This document shows, piece by piece, positions 5,397 to 14,153 of a stretch of DNA of 38,483 nucleotides (positions within the stretch are counted from its first letter, which is position 1; each line of letters opens with the position of its first letter). Both the position numbers and the translations under genes were made by a program. Source of the stretch: Candidatus Woesearchaeota archaeon. GTDB lineage: Archaea; Nanobdellota; Nanobdellia; Woesearchaeales; GW2011-AR9. The notes under the pieces are model-generated. The model saw only the letters and a list, made by a program, of their open reading frames with translations. It was not told where the DNA came from and did no database searches. Location: NCBI GenBank assembly GCA_018696595.1, contig JABHQW010000008.1:1-38483 (forward strand), written 5' to 3'.

Positions 5397-6347
5397 TCAG
5401 TTTTTTCTAATCTTGCAGACAAAGAAACCTTCTGTATCATTATCCTGTGGCCAGATACGCATTACATCCTTAACAGCAGAATTATACTTCTTTCCTTTAA
5501 ATTCCATTACTGATTTTGCCAACTTCAAACCAGGAAGTTTAACTTTAACAACTTCGGCATTGTCAAACTTCTCTAATAAATAATCCACAACCCCTTCATT
5601 TTCTTCAGGTTCAACAGAACAAGTGGAATACACCATTTCCCCACCAGACTTAAGATTCTCAAATGCACTTACAATAAGCTCTTTCTGCTGCCTGGCCAGT
5701 TTAGAGATCATACCTGGATTCCAAATACTAATTGTTTTCAAACTCTTACGAATTGTCCCTGTTCCAGAACAAGGAGCATCAACCAGAATCTTATCAAACT
5801 CAAACTCATGAAAACGTTTTCCTGACATTAAAGAAACGATTGTATTTGTCAACCCACTACGTTGTAAATTAATCCCCAAAGATTGTAATCTTGCTCCTTT
5901 GTAATCATTAGCAACAATTAATCCCTTATTTTTCATCATTACAGCCATTTGTGTTGTTTTGCTACCTGGAGCAGCACACATATCCAAAACAATCTCTCCT
6001 GGTTTAGGATTTAAAACAAGTGGAGGAATCATACTAGCAGCTTCTTGAACATAAATCTGTCCCAAATGATGTTCAAATAAATTTCCAACATCTCTCCGAT
6101 CTGGATGAAAAATCCAGAATCCTTCTTTACACCAAGGGATTGGATCAAGTTGCCATCCTTTTTCTTGAATAGACTTTTTAACTTCTGCAATGGAAGCAAG
6201 ATTAGTATTAATTCGAATACTTCTTCTTAAGAAAGATAAAGAATATTCCCTAAACTGGTCCCAATTTGTTAATTGAGAATATCTCTCAATAAATAAAGGT
6301 TTAAACTTCATATTTTCAGCGTTAGAGATTGGTTCCAATTTTGCCAT
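5397..6347 (-). CDS. NSUN/RsmB-family RNA cytosine-C5 methyltransferase
   Basis: 316 aa. Class I SAM methyltransferase of the NOL1/NOP2/Sun family. SAM binding is at VLDMCAAPGSKTTQMAVMMK, the second substrate motif is LVDAPCSGTGTIRKS, and MVYSTCSVEPEENEGVV carries the catalytic Cys. Both family cysteines (PCS and TCS) are present. The N-terminal about 60 residues hold the family's RRSIRINT element that packs on the RNA. A short C-terminal domain ends with EGFFVCKIRK. The target, rRNA or tRNA C5-cytosine, cannot be told from the sequence. It is divergent from GAPDH across 81 nt that hold shared AT-rich promoter elements. Confidence 0.9.
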   Translation of the reverse strand: MAKLEPISNAENMKFKPLFIERYSQLTNWDQFREYSLSFLRRSIRINTNLASIAEVKKSIQEKGWQLDPIPWCKEGFWIFHPDRRDVGNLFEHHLGQIYVQEAASMIPPLVLNPKPGEIVLDMCAAPGSKTTQMAVMMKNKGLIVANDYKGARLQSLGINLQRSGLTNTIVSLMSGKRFHEFEFDKILVDAPCSGTGTIRKSLKTISIWNPGMISKLARQQKELIVSAFENLKSGGEMVYSTCSVEPEENEGVVDYLLEKFDNAEVVKVKLPGLKLAKSVMEFKGKKYNSAVKDVMRIWPQDNDTEGFFVCKIRKN

Positions 6348-6378
6348 AATTGTCCTAATAAAGTAATCATTTAAAAAG

Positions 6379-6388
6379 TTTTATATAA
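6379..6388. promoter_or_regulatory. TATA region between NSUN and GAPDH genes
   Basis: TTTTATATAA is a strong TATA box. For GAPDH it gives a start near 6407, followed by ribosome site GAGGT (6417-6421) 7 nt before ATG 6429, so this mRNA has a leader. On the other strand a TTTTTAAATG element (about 6368-6378) is about 26 nt before the NSUN start. Confidence 0.6.
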
Positions 6389-6428
6389 GAGTCTTTCTTT
6401 ATTTAGAAATATAAAAGAGGTCAATAAA

Positions 6429-7424
6429 ATGGTTAACGTAGCAATCAATGGTTTTGGAAGAATCGGTAGAATGGTTCTTCGAGCAGGATGGAACGATAAA
6501 AAAATAAATTTTGTCGCTATTAACGATTTAACTGATACAAAAAACTTAGCATATTTATTACAATATGATTCTGTTCACGGAAAATTTGATCAAAAAATTT
6601 CTTATACAAAAGATTCATTAATTATTGGAAAGAAAAAAATAAAAATATATGCAGAAAAAGACCCTGCAAGTTTACCTTGGAAAAAACATAAAGTAGATGT
6701 TGTTGTAGAAAGCACAGGTAGATTTAGAACTAATGAATTATGTCAGTTACATCTTAAAGCAGGAGCAAAAAAAGTTCTTCTTTCCGCACCTTGTAAAGGT
6801 AATGACATTCCCATGTATGTTTATGGGGTCAATCATAAAAAATACAAAAAATCTGAAAAAATTATTTCTAACGCTTCTTGTACAACTAATGGCCTTGCAC
6901 CTTTAATCAAAGTAATCAATGACAAATTCGGAATTAAAAAAGGATTAATGACAACAGTGCACGCTTACACAAATGATCAAAGATTACTAGATTTGCCCCA
7001 CAAAGACTTGAGAAGAGGAAGAGCAGCTGCATTAAATATTATTCCAACAACTACAGGGGCAGCAAAAGCAATTGGGAAAATAATTCCTGAATTGGATGGC
7101 AAACTGAATGGTATGGCAATTAGGGTCCCAGTCGCAGATGGTTCTTTAATTGATTTGACGTTAGAACTTAAGAAAAAAGTTAATGGTTGCGGAATTGTAA
7201 ATGACGCTTTAATCAAAGCTTCTAAAAAAGAAATGAAAGGAATAATTGAACATAGTGATTTCCCTTTAGTCAGCAGTGATATCATTGGAAACCCCCATTC
7301 TTCCGTATTTGAATCAGATTGTACTTTAGAAATGGAAGGAAACTTAGTAAAAATTATTGCTTGGTATGATAACGAATGGGGCTATAGTAATAGGATGATA
7401 GACATGATAAAATTCATATCATGA
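6429..7424 (+). CDS. gap: Glyceraldehyde-3-phosphate dehydrogenase, bacterial class I type
   Basis: 331 aa. The NAD-binding start is VNVAINGFGRIGRMVLRA, and Asp33 in AIND suggests NAD preference. The catalytic Cys151 lies in ISNASCTTNGLAPLI and His178 in MTTVHAYTNDQ. WYDNEWGYSNRM near the C-terminus is the class I signature. It oxidises and phosphorylates glyceraldehyde-3-phosphate to 1,3-bisphosphoglycerate. Most archaea use the unrelated-in-sequence class II enzyme, so the gene is bacterial in type and probably an old transfer, as seen in several DPANN lineages. Together with enolase in this window it suggests a working lower glycolysis. It converges with the RelA/SpoT gene, 9 nt between the genes. 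Confidence 0.95.
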   Translation: MVNVAINGFGRIGRMVLRAGWNDKKINFVAINDLTDTKNLAYLLQYDSVHGKFDQKISYTKDSLIIGKKKIKIYAEKDPASLPWKKHKVDVVVESTGRFRTNELCQLHLKAGAKKVLLSAPCKGNDIPMYVYGVNHKKYKKSEKIISNASCTTNGLAPLIKVINDKFGIKKGLMTTVHAYTNDQRLLDLPHKDLRRGRAAALNIIPTTTGAAKAIGKIIPELDGKLNGMAIRVPVADGSLIDLTLELKKKVNGCGIVNDALIKASKKEMKGIIEHSDFPLVSSDIIGNPHSSVFESDCTLEMEGNLVKIIAWYDNEWGYSNRMIDMIKFIS

Positions 7425-7433
7425 ATCAATTAA

Positions 7434-9329
7434 TCATTCAAAAAATACTTTCATAACACCTTTAACTTTAGTTACTCTCTTAACTAATTCTTTTAGATGT
7501 TCTAAATCTCGAGGTACAACCAAGAAATTACATTGAGCATGATCTAAATCAATCAGTTTTGCTTTCGCTTCTTTAACTTCAAAACCAGCATTAGCAATTG
7601 TGTGTAACAAATCTGCTAATAACCCACTCCGCTCATGAGCATTAACAAAAAACTTTATTTTTTGTCCAAAAGAATCTTTCCAATTAACTGGCACCCAACG
7701 ATTTTGTTCTTTCAAAGCAAGTCGACAATCATCTTTATGTACTGAAACAATTCTTCTTTTGGTTAGTATCCCCGCGATGTCCTCTCCAGGTAAAGCTTGA
7801 CAACATTTAGCTAAAACACAAGAAGCATTGGGAAACTCTTCAGATTCAGCCAGAAGCCCTTGTTCTTCTCGCATAATCGGTTTAAAAGAACGGAAATGAA
7901 AAGCAGGTAAGTCTTCATAATTCTTTAATGATTTTCTAATTTTTTGTCTGGCCTTGGCAGATTTAACAATCTTAATCCAACTTCTTCTTGGACGTTGATT
8001 TTTGTTAGTAACAACCTCAACCACATCACCATGAGCAACTTCTTTCTTTAAAGAAACAAACTTGCCGTTAATTCTTCCACCAACAGTTTTATTTCCAACT
8101 TCTTCATGAACTAAATAAGCAAAGTCCAAAATAGTTGCACCTATTGGCAATTCTTTTATGTCTCCTTTAGGAGTATAACAATAAATAATATCTCCAAAAA
8201 CATCAACCTTTGCTGCTTCTAAAAATTCTTTGTTACCACCCTCTTTCTGTAAATCCAAAATACCCTTCAACCAAGAGATTTTTTTTTCAAATGATTGTTC
8301 TGAAGACATTCCTTTGTAACGCCAATGGGCAGCTATTCCTTCTTCAGCCACTTCATTCATTTCAGGAGTCCTAATTTGTACTTCGGCGATTCTCCCATTA
8401 GAAAGTTTTAGACCCGTATGAATTGAACGATAAAGGTTTGGTTTAGGGTTCGCAATATAATCTTTTAACCTTCCTTGAAGAGGATCAAATACTTCATGCA
8501 ATAAACCTAATACAGAATAACAATCCTTTTCATCGGGAACAATTATCCTAATGCCAAATAAATCAAATAGTTTGTCCAATCGAACTTTCTTTTTCTTAAT
8601 CTTACGATAAATGCTATAAACATGTTTAGGCCTACCTTTAATCTCAATAACTTTAATCCTTTCACCAATAACTTTCTTAATCACGCGAATTGCTTCGACC
8701 ACATTTTTTTGTCTTTGTTCATTAGACTCTTTTAAGAAATTAGTAATTTCTCTATACTTACGAGGATTAATAATTTTAAATGACAATTCTTCTAACTCCA
8801 CCTTAATTTTCTCCAATCCTAAACGATAAGCCAGAGGGGCATAAATTTCTAAGACTTCATGTGCAATTCTTTCTTGTTCTTCTTTAGGTAACTGACCAAT
8901 TGTCCTGAGATTGTCTAATTTATTTGCTAACTTAATTAAAATTACACGCATATCTGTCAAAGCAGTAATTAAGATTCTTCTTAACACTTCTGCTTCGAGA
9001 TTGTTATTCTTTTGTTTGATCTCCCGGATCTCTTCAACTTCTTTAATTAAAGAAAAAACTTCAGAACCAAATAAATCCTTGATCTTATTTTTAGTGTCCT
9101 CATTTAAATGACCATGCAATAGTCCCGCAAGAACAACTTCTATTGCAGAACTGTTTTCTGCCAAGATATTAGCTACTCGTAAATTATGTTCAAAGAAAGA
9201 ATCACCAGAAATCCTTTTTTTTCCAGTAAGATCAGAACTAATTAATGTTATCGCTTGATTAAACTTTTCAATAGCTTCTTTAGTGTACTGATTATTATCA
9301 CATAAAAATAAAAATTCCTTAACTTTCAT
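7434..9329 (-). CDS. Long RelA/SpoT homologue, apparently synthetase-only
   Basis: 631 aa with the domain order HD, synthetase, TGS, Cys-containing region, ACT. The HD hydrolase domain is degraded: the first His (His48, EHNLRV) remains, but the HD pair reads His72-Gly73 (LLHGHLNEDT) and the usual LADRLHN is LANKLDN (Asn136, Asp139). The synthetase looks intact: GRPKHVYSIYRKI, LFDLFGIRI with Asp256, GRLKDYIANPKPNLYRSIHT and Glu316 in AEVQIRTPEM. TGS starts near VDVFGDIIYCYTPKGDIKEL. The C-terminus carries CVLAKCCQALPGEDI and an ACT domain (KIKFFVNAHERSGLLADLLH). It should make (p)ppGpp from GTP/GDP and ATP but not break it down. Long RSH proteins are bacterial in origin and uncommon in archaea. 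Ribosome association is inferred from the TGS/ACT architecture. Confidence 0.93.
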   Translation of the reverse strand: MKVKEFLFLCDNNQYTKEAIEKFNQAITLISSDLTGKKRISGDSFFEHNLRVANILAENSSAIEVVLAGLLHGHLNEDTKNKIKDLFGSEVFSLIKEVEEIREIKQKNNNLEAEVLRRILITALTDMRVILIKLANKLDNLRTIGQLPKEEQERIAHEVLEIYAPLAYRLGLEKIKVELEELSFKIINPRKYREITNFLKESNEQRQKNVVEAIRVIKKVIGERIKVIEIKGRPKHVYSIYRKIKKKKVRLDKLFDLFGIRIIVPDEKDCYSVLGLLHEVFDPLQGRLKDYIANPKPNLYRSIHTGLKLSNGRIAEVQIRTPEMNEVAEEGIAAHWRYKGMSSEQSFEKKISWLKGILDLQKEGGNKEFLEAAKVDVFGDIIYCYTPKGDIKELPIGATILDFAYLVHEEVGNKTVGGRINGKFVSLKKEVAHGDVVEVVTNKNQRPRRSWIKIVKSAKARQKIRKSLKNYEDLPAFHFRSFKPIMREEQGLLAESEEFPNASCVLAKCCQALPGEDIAGILTKRRIVSVHKDDCRLALKEQNRWVPVNWKDSFGQKIKFFVNAHERSGLLADLLHTIANAGFEVKEAKAKLIDLDHAQCNFLVVPRDLEHLKELVKRVTKVKGVMKVFFE

Positions 9330-9368
9330 AAAGAAACTAAAAGAAAGCCTTATTTAAAAATTCTCTGT

Positions 9369-10628
9369 CTATTTTCGACTTAACAGTTCTTCAATTCTTA
9401 ATAACTGGTTATACTTAGCGGTTCTTTCTCCGCGACAAGGTGCTCCTGCTTTAATTTGTCCGCAATTAATACCTACAGCTAAGTCAGCAATAAAAGTGTC
9501 TTCAGTTTCCCCACTACGATGAGAGACCATAACCTTCCAACCATTATTATGGGCTAACCGAACTGCATTAAGAGCTTCAGTTAATGAACCAATCTGGTTA
9601 ACCTTTAACAATAAACAATCACAACTACCCTCACGAATTGCTTCTTCAATTCTGTCAACATTTGTTACAGTTAAGTCATCCCCAACAATTTGAACATTCA
9701 GTTTATTCTCCGCTAATTTCTTTTTTAATTCAGCAAAAGCAATAAAGTCTTCTTGATCAAAAGGATCTTCAATTGAAACAAGAGGATATTTCTTTGCCAA
9801 TTGAATGTAATGATTAGTTAATTGTTGTTTACTTAACTTTCTACCATCAACCAAATATTTTCCTCTCTTAAAAAATTCTGAAGCTGCACAATCCATAGCA
9901 ATATCCATTTTCCCAAAATAACCAGCATCTTTAATCGCTTTCATAAGAATCTTTAAAGCATCAGTAGATTTTTGCAATCTTTCAGGTGCGAAACCTCCTT
10001 CATCACCAACATTAGTTGATCCTTTCCCATATTTCTTATGCAAATCCTTCTTAAGAATGTGATAAACTTCGCCAGCTGCTTGTAAATTCTGTTTAAATGT
10101 TTTAAATTTAGGTGCAATCATAAATTCCTGAAAACTAAGTTTATTGTCGGCATGTTTGCCACCATTAATAACATTAAAGAATGGCCTTGGTAAAGATATA
10201 GGAAATTCTTTTTTATAGGGGCTTAATAACTTAGCAATGTGTTCAAACAGAAATAACTTTTTGTTGTTCGCTCCCGCTCTTGCACAAGCTAAAGAAACAG
10301 CAAGAATTGCATTAGCACCAAATCTACTTTTGTCATCAGTCCGATCTTTTTTAATCATCAGCAAATCGATTTCTTTTTGTTTAGTACAATCTTTACCAAC
10401 AATAAATTTAGAAATCTTATCTACATTACGAACAGCTTTTTGTACTCCTTTTCCTAAATAACGTTTAGTTTTATCTCTTAATTCTAAAGCTTCATGAATT
10501 CCAGTAGATGCACCAGAAGGAACAGAAGCACTATAAATCATATTTTTGGCAATAAGGTCTACTTCAATAGTGGGATTGCCCCGACTATCTAAAATTTCTC
10601 GTGCCTTTATTTTTTTTATTTTTGACAT
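9369..10628 (-). CDS. eno: Enolase
   Basis: 419 aa, full length. Motifs: KAREILDSRGNPTIEVDL at the start, PSGASTGIHEALELRD (loop closing on substrate), NVGDEGGFAPE, SIEDPFDQED (metal ligand), GDDLTVTN, LLLKVNQIGSLTEA (catalytic Lys) and VSHRSGETEDTFIADLAVG. It converts 2-phosphoglycerate to phosphoenolpyruvate. It has a good ribosome site (AGAGGT, spacing 6) that overlaps the end of the 869-aa secreted enzyme gene, 15 nt away, so it appears to be the last gene of that operon or to have a promoter inside it. Enolase is a frequent surface moonlighter in bacteria; here it has no signal and the placement alone is not evidence of that. Confidence 0.96.
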   Translation of the reverse strand: MSKIKKIKAREILDSRGNPTIEVDLIAKNMIYSASVPSGASTGIHEALELRDKTKRYLGKGVQKAVRNVDKISKFIVGKDCTKQKEIDLLMIKKDRTDDKSRFGANAILAVSLACARAGANNKKLFLFEHIAKLLSPYKKEFPISLPRPFFNVINGGKHADNKLSFQEFMIAPKFKTFKQNLQAAGEVYHILKKDLHKKYGKGSTNVGDEGGFAPERLQKSTDALKILMKAIKDAGYFGKMDIAMDCAASEFFKRGKYLVDGRKLSKQQLTNHYIQLAKKYPLVSIEDPFDQEDFIAFAELKKKLAENKLNVQIVGDDLTVTNVDRIEEAIREGSCDCLLLKVNQIGSLTEALNAVRLAHNNGWKVMVSHRSGETEDTFIADLAVGINCGQIKAGAPCRGERTAKYNQLLRIEELLSRK

Positions 10629-10643
10629 CTTATTAACCTCTTT

Positions 10644-13253
10644 TTATTTTCCGGAAAGTGAAAAGTGCATAAAATCTTTTTGGTTTCCAGACCACTCCCC
10701 ACCCCATTTCCAACCAAGATTAACTAAATTTTGATATGCCGGTGAACTTTTAGTAATTGTTCCGGGAAATGATTGATCTCTTAATTTATTCTTACTTCCG
10801 CCATGGCTTAATGAACATTTACTTGAATCCCAAACATTACAATTATCATACAACCCATTATACTCTCGATTAATATCTACTGCCAAACCATAAGGATGTT
10901 GTCCAAACTTTGTTTTAGAACTATAAGTTCTTCCTTCTCTGAAACCCACAACATCAAAAATATTAAAACCAGAATTACAAATATTTTGAATAGCATTTTT
11001 TATTTGTGCTTCATATTTCCAACAGATTTTAAATGAAAGACTTTGCCCATTACAATTAACATTAATTTCTTTTTGATCTTCCCTACAAAGGGTACAACCA
11101 GAACCACTAGGATCAAATACTTCTCCACCGATTTCGGAGTACTTTTTCTGTTTAAGTCCATTATCTTCATAACTACAAGTTTGTGGAGTAACACGATTAG
11201 AATTTAGAGTATTACCAAAATTAGTATTAACACCAGAACTACTTCCAGCAGTTGGATCACAAAATTGTCCTTGTAATTGTTGAATCAAGTTTGTTGGATT
11301 CTGAATATCTTGGTGTTTTTTTGTTAAAGAATCAACTTTACAGTCAGTTGAATAACCATTATTAGGTTCCCACTTAATGTTTTCATCTTTCATGCCAGAA
11401 TACACTTCTAAATGTAACATGGCATCTTTACCATTCGTCCCACAATAACTAGCGACACCGATCTTTTGACCTGGAACAATTGAATCTCCTGGATTAACAG
11501 CAACTTTATCATTATCTATCTCGCCATAATTAATTGTTCTTTTCAATTGAGGATTGTAAACATAAACTGCGGACACTTTTTTATTAATTCCTTGTGCACC
11601 CCAACCATCCTTACATTCGTAAAAATTTTTGACAGCAACAACGGTTCCAGCTTCCAAAGCAACAACAATTCCAGGGGGTTTATTGTAAATATCTATGCCA
11701 ACATGACACCTAGTATTATCATCACGAGGATTACCCCAATTACTACTAATTTTAGTAAAACTATCACTTGTTAAAGGAAAACATTGTCCGGGAGAAGATA
11801 AGGCTAAAATCCCCCCTGGATTACTAAGACTATGAGGAGTACCATAAGAGGGAGAAGACCCCGCAGAACCTTGTTGAATAGTATAATAAACTTTCTTAAT
11901 ATCTTGCCAACTCCAAGCGTTTGTTAAAGTTTTATCCCAAACTTTTCCAACACCTTCACTAGCAACAAAATTACTAACCTTCAACCAAGCTTCATCAATC
12001 TCTTCCTGTCTTTTAGGAAGACCTTTAGGAACTTCCTTATTTTGTCCGCCAGGGGCTTGTTTTTGATATGAAGTAGGGCTGTTTGCAATTGTACCTGAAG
12101 GAGTTTGAACATTTGTCTGCCCGAGAGTAATTGCACCATAAGCAGATGACCCAGAATAAGTCCAAGCCATAGACATTTTTCCAATATTTTTATGACCAAT
12201 ATCTAAAGGGACATAATTAACATTAGGGTGCCCAGGAACTTTAAGTACTTGACCCGTAACTGCTCCAGGAGTTGAAGATTTTTCTTTATCTTTCGTATTC
12301 CATTTAACATTCTCAGTATACCAACTAGCTACCTGAGCATCATATTGGGCACCTAATTGTTTTACAGTAAGAATTGCAAATTGTGTTGGCCGATGAGCAC
12401 CCCTTCTACTTGGATCTTGCACTAACATGTACATCTCGGCATTTGAATTGTATTGTAAATAATGTTCATAAACAAGCAAGGCAGACGGTTGTTCTTCAAA
12501 TGGACTACTAGAACTAAAACCCCACCCATAATCAGAATCTGAGAAAACTATTTTATTCACACCAATAGATTTCAACGCATTATTACTTTTACTTGGACGA
12601 GTAGCACCATGTCTTAATGCTGCACCACCAGCACTATGTCCAACCATAGAAACATAACCAACATCAACCCCTGGATTAAAATTTTGTTTCAAAATATTTA
12701 TTGCATCTTGGTGTAATTGAATCAAATTAGAATCGCCATCCTTCCAAATATCATTTTGATTACTTCTTTTAGCAGTTCCTGCAGACCAGGGCATTTCCGG
12801 AAAAACAATAACGAAGTTTCTTCCTGAACCAGACAATATTTTAGCTTGAGGTGCTACTCTTAAATTCATGTCATTATAACTATCACCATTCCCGTGATAA
12901 GAGAAACCCGTTAAACCATGAAAAAAGTACATCACCTCGATTTTTTTACTGAAGTCAGTAGAACAAGGAACAAAAATAATTGTTTCCCTACCTGTGTCTA
13001 CACGATCATCATTATCATTAGGTCCATTAGATTGTAATTTCCCAATCCAACTTTTTCCCCCCAGGGTTTGTCCACTAATAGCAGCCTTCCAACCATTAAC
13101 AATTTCTTGTCGAGGATTATTCGATTCAATAACTTCATGATTTGTATTTGTACAAGTTGTCGCTCCGAAAGGAACACTTGCAGCTAAAGAGAATGAAGAA
13201 AAGAGAACTAATAGGAAAAATGACAATAAAATAATTATTTTTATTTTCTTCAT
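10644..13253 (-). CDS. Secreted multidomain enzyme: alpha/beta hydrolase, M23-like, M15 peptidase
   Basis: 869 aa with a clear Sec signal (MKKIKIIILLSFFLLVLFSS, cleavage near SLAA). Domain 1 (about 90-390) is an alpha/beta hydrolase: MYFFHGLTG oxyanion region and nucleophile Ser207 in VGHSAGGA. Residues about 407-488 are the module shared with the 1064-aa protein. Domain 2 (about 500-620) is an M23-like fold: His517 and Asp521 in HVGID are kept, but the usual HxH reads MLHLEV (only His614) and the other catalytic His is absent (NYGEID), so it is probably non-catalytic. Domain 3 (about 740-869) is an M15-type peptidase with FREGR, QHPYGLAVDI (His786, Asp793) and DFMHF (His863), all zinc ligands present. 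It has many Cys, suggesting disulfides. M15 enzymes cut peptidoglycan stem peptides, so a bacterial wall is the likely target. Domain assignments are by motif only. Confidence 0.85.
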   Translation of the reverse strand: MKKIKIIILLSFFLLVLFSSFSLAASVPFGATTCTNTNHEVIESNNPRQEIVNGWKAAISGQTLGGKSWIGKLQSNGPNDNDDRVDTGRETIIFVPCSTDFSKKIEVMYFFHGLTGFSYHGNGDSYNDMNLRVAPQAKILSGSGRNFVIVFPEMPWSAGTAKRSNQNDIWKDGDSNLIQLHQDAINILKQNFNPGVDVGYVSMVGHSAGGAALRHGATRPSKSNNALKSIGVNKIVFSDSDYGWGFSSSSPFEEQPSALLVYEHYLQYNSNAEMYMLVQDPSRRGAHRPTQFAILTVKQLGAQYDAQVASWYTENVKWNTKDKEKSSTPGAVTGQVLKVPGHPNVNYVPLDIGHKNIGKMSMAWTYSGSSAYGAITLGQTNVQTPSGTIANSPTSYQKQAPGGQNKEVPKGLPKRQEEIDEAWLKVSNFVASEGVGKVWDKTLTNAWSWQDIKKVYYTIQQGSAGSSPSYGTPHSLSNPGGILALSSPGQCFPLTSDSFTKISSNWGNPRDDNTRCHVGIDIYNKPPGIVVALEAGTVVAVKNFYECKDGWGAQGINKKVSAVYVYNPQLKRTINYGEIDNDKVAVNPGDSIVPGQKIGVASYCGTNGKDAMLHLEVYSGMKDENIKWEPNNGYSTDCKVDSLTKKHQDIQNPTNLIQQLQGQFCDPTAGSSSGVNTNFGNTLNSNRVTPQTCSYEDNGLKQKKYSEIGGEVFDPSGSGCTLCREDQKEINVNCNGQSLSFKICWKYEAQIKNAIQNICNSGFNIFDVVGFREGRTYSSKTKFGQHPYGLAVDINREYNGLYDNCNVWDSSKCSLSHGGSKNKLRDQSFPGTITKSSPAYQNLVNLGWKWGGEWSGNQKDFMHFSLSGK
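11790..12035 (-). repeat. Shared linker module, copy 1
   Basis: Encodes about 82 residues (EVPKGLPKRQEEIDEAWLKV to ALSSPG) that recur in the 1064-aa protein at 15777-16022. Inside it, 68 bases at 11953-12020 are identical to 15940-16007. The module sits between the esterase-like N-terminal part and the wall-hydrolase part in both proteins. Confidence 0.9.
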
Positions 13254-13284
13254 TTCTTTCCCAAATTAAATTATTTTCTAAATA

Positions 13285-14109
13285 TTATCTTTCTTTATAA
13301 TAAATAAAGTAAATTGCTAAAATCACAACTAACATTATCGCTAAAACAATAGCAAGATAAATTTGCCAAGCAGTTTTGGTTTGCTTTGTTTCTTGTATTT
13401 CTGATGATTGATATGTCCCCACAAAAAGTGTTTCTTCTGGGACATCTTGTCCATCAAAAGGATCAGTACCAACTTGCTTTTCATATGTGTCACTGTATTG
13501 GTCATGATCAGTATCTGCCCAACCAGGCAGGATATCTTCATTTAGACTGTTTGAATTGCCTCTCAACTCTGCTAAGTTACGGTAACCATCACTATCTAAA
13601 TCTATCCACCACGGCGTGGATTTAGGATTTTCTTTGTCTGTGTTAGAATTATGTTCTTCATAATTATAAAACCCATCTTCATCGGAATCTACACAATCAA
13701 TATCATAATCACCCAAATAATCAAAACATTCTTCTTCATACAATATCACACAAATATTGTCGTTTTGCACACACCAGTTTTCCTCATCTATTTCCCCATA
13801 ATATTCAATAGTATTAGGATTTTCAGTTGGGTCTTCTGGGTCAGTACCAATTACCAGCTCTTCTTCGTTACCAAACCAATCACCATCAGTGTCCCATTGT
13901 GATAAAAAAATATTACAGGCATCTAAATTATTAGCGAGAAGATAGTTTTCAAATCCTGTATCTAGTTCTTGCAATTCGTAACATAGTGCCAAAGTAAGTG
14001 TATCTTCACTAATTTCTGACCCAGATAGTGCCGTTACTAAATAAATCGAACAAAATAAAAATACAAGTACAATAATAGTTTGTTTTGTTTTCTTTTGTTT
14101 TGTTTTCAT
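13285..14109 (-). CDS. Membrane-anchored thrombospondin type 3 calcium-repeat protein
   Basis: 274 aa. N-terminal signal or anchor (TIIVLVFLFCSIYLVTALSG) after a very basic start MKTKQKKTKQ. The ectodomain is acidic and holds at least four Asp-rich calcium repeats of the thrombospondin type 3 kind: DTDGDWFGNEEELVIGTDP, DSDEDGFYNYEEH, DLDSDGYRNLAEL and DTDHDQYSDTYEKQVGTDP. A C-terminal membrane helix (IYLAIVLAIMLVVILAIYFI) and YYKER tail anchor it. It probably binds calcium and acts as a rigid stalk or adhesive element on the cell surface. It lies between the two multi-enzyme genes in the same operon. The only purine-rich ribosome site (AGGAG, about 14139-14143) is about 29 nt before the ATG, with a pentamer array between. 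Confidence 0.82.
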   Translation of the reverse strand: MKTKQKKTKQTIIVLVFLFCSIYLVTALSGSEISEDTLTLALCYELQELDTGFENYLLANNLDACNIFLSQWDTDGDWFGNEEELVIGTDPEDPTENPNTIEYYGEIDEENWCVQNDNICVILYEEECFDYLGDYDIDCVDSDEDGFYNYEEHNSNTDKENPKSTPWWIDLDSDGYRNLAELRGNSNSLNEDILPGWADTDHDQYSDTYEKQVGTDPFDGQDVPEETLFVGTYQSSEIQETKQTKTAWQIYLAIVLAIMLVVILAIYFIYYKER

Positions 14110-14122
14110 TTGTTTTGTTTTG
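14083..14122. repeat. Eight-unit pentamer array across a start codon
   Basis: Eight consecutive 5-base units, six of them TTTTG or ATTTG and two TTTTC, run from 14083 to 14122. The start codon of the calcium-repeat gene (14107-14109) is inside the array: about five units are coding and three are in the leader. Slippage would change the reading frame or the leader spacing. Confidence 0.7.
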
Positions 14123-14153
14123 ATTAATTAGTGAATTAACTCCTAATTATTGG

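Noticed and set aside
13341-13902. Several short open frames on both strands over the calcium-repeat gene, and similar ones over the giant genes
   Set aside because: They are shadows of strongly coding frames, with no ribosome sites or recognisable domains.
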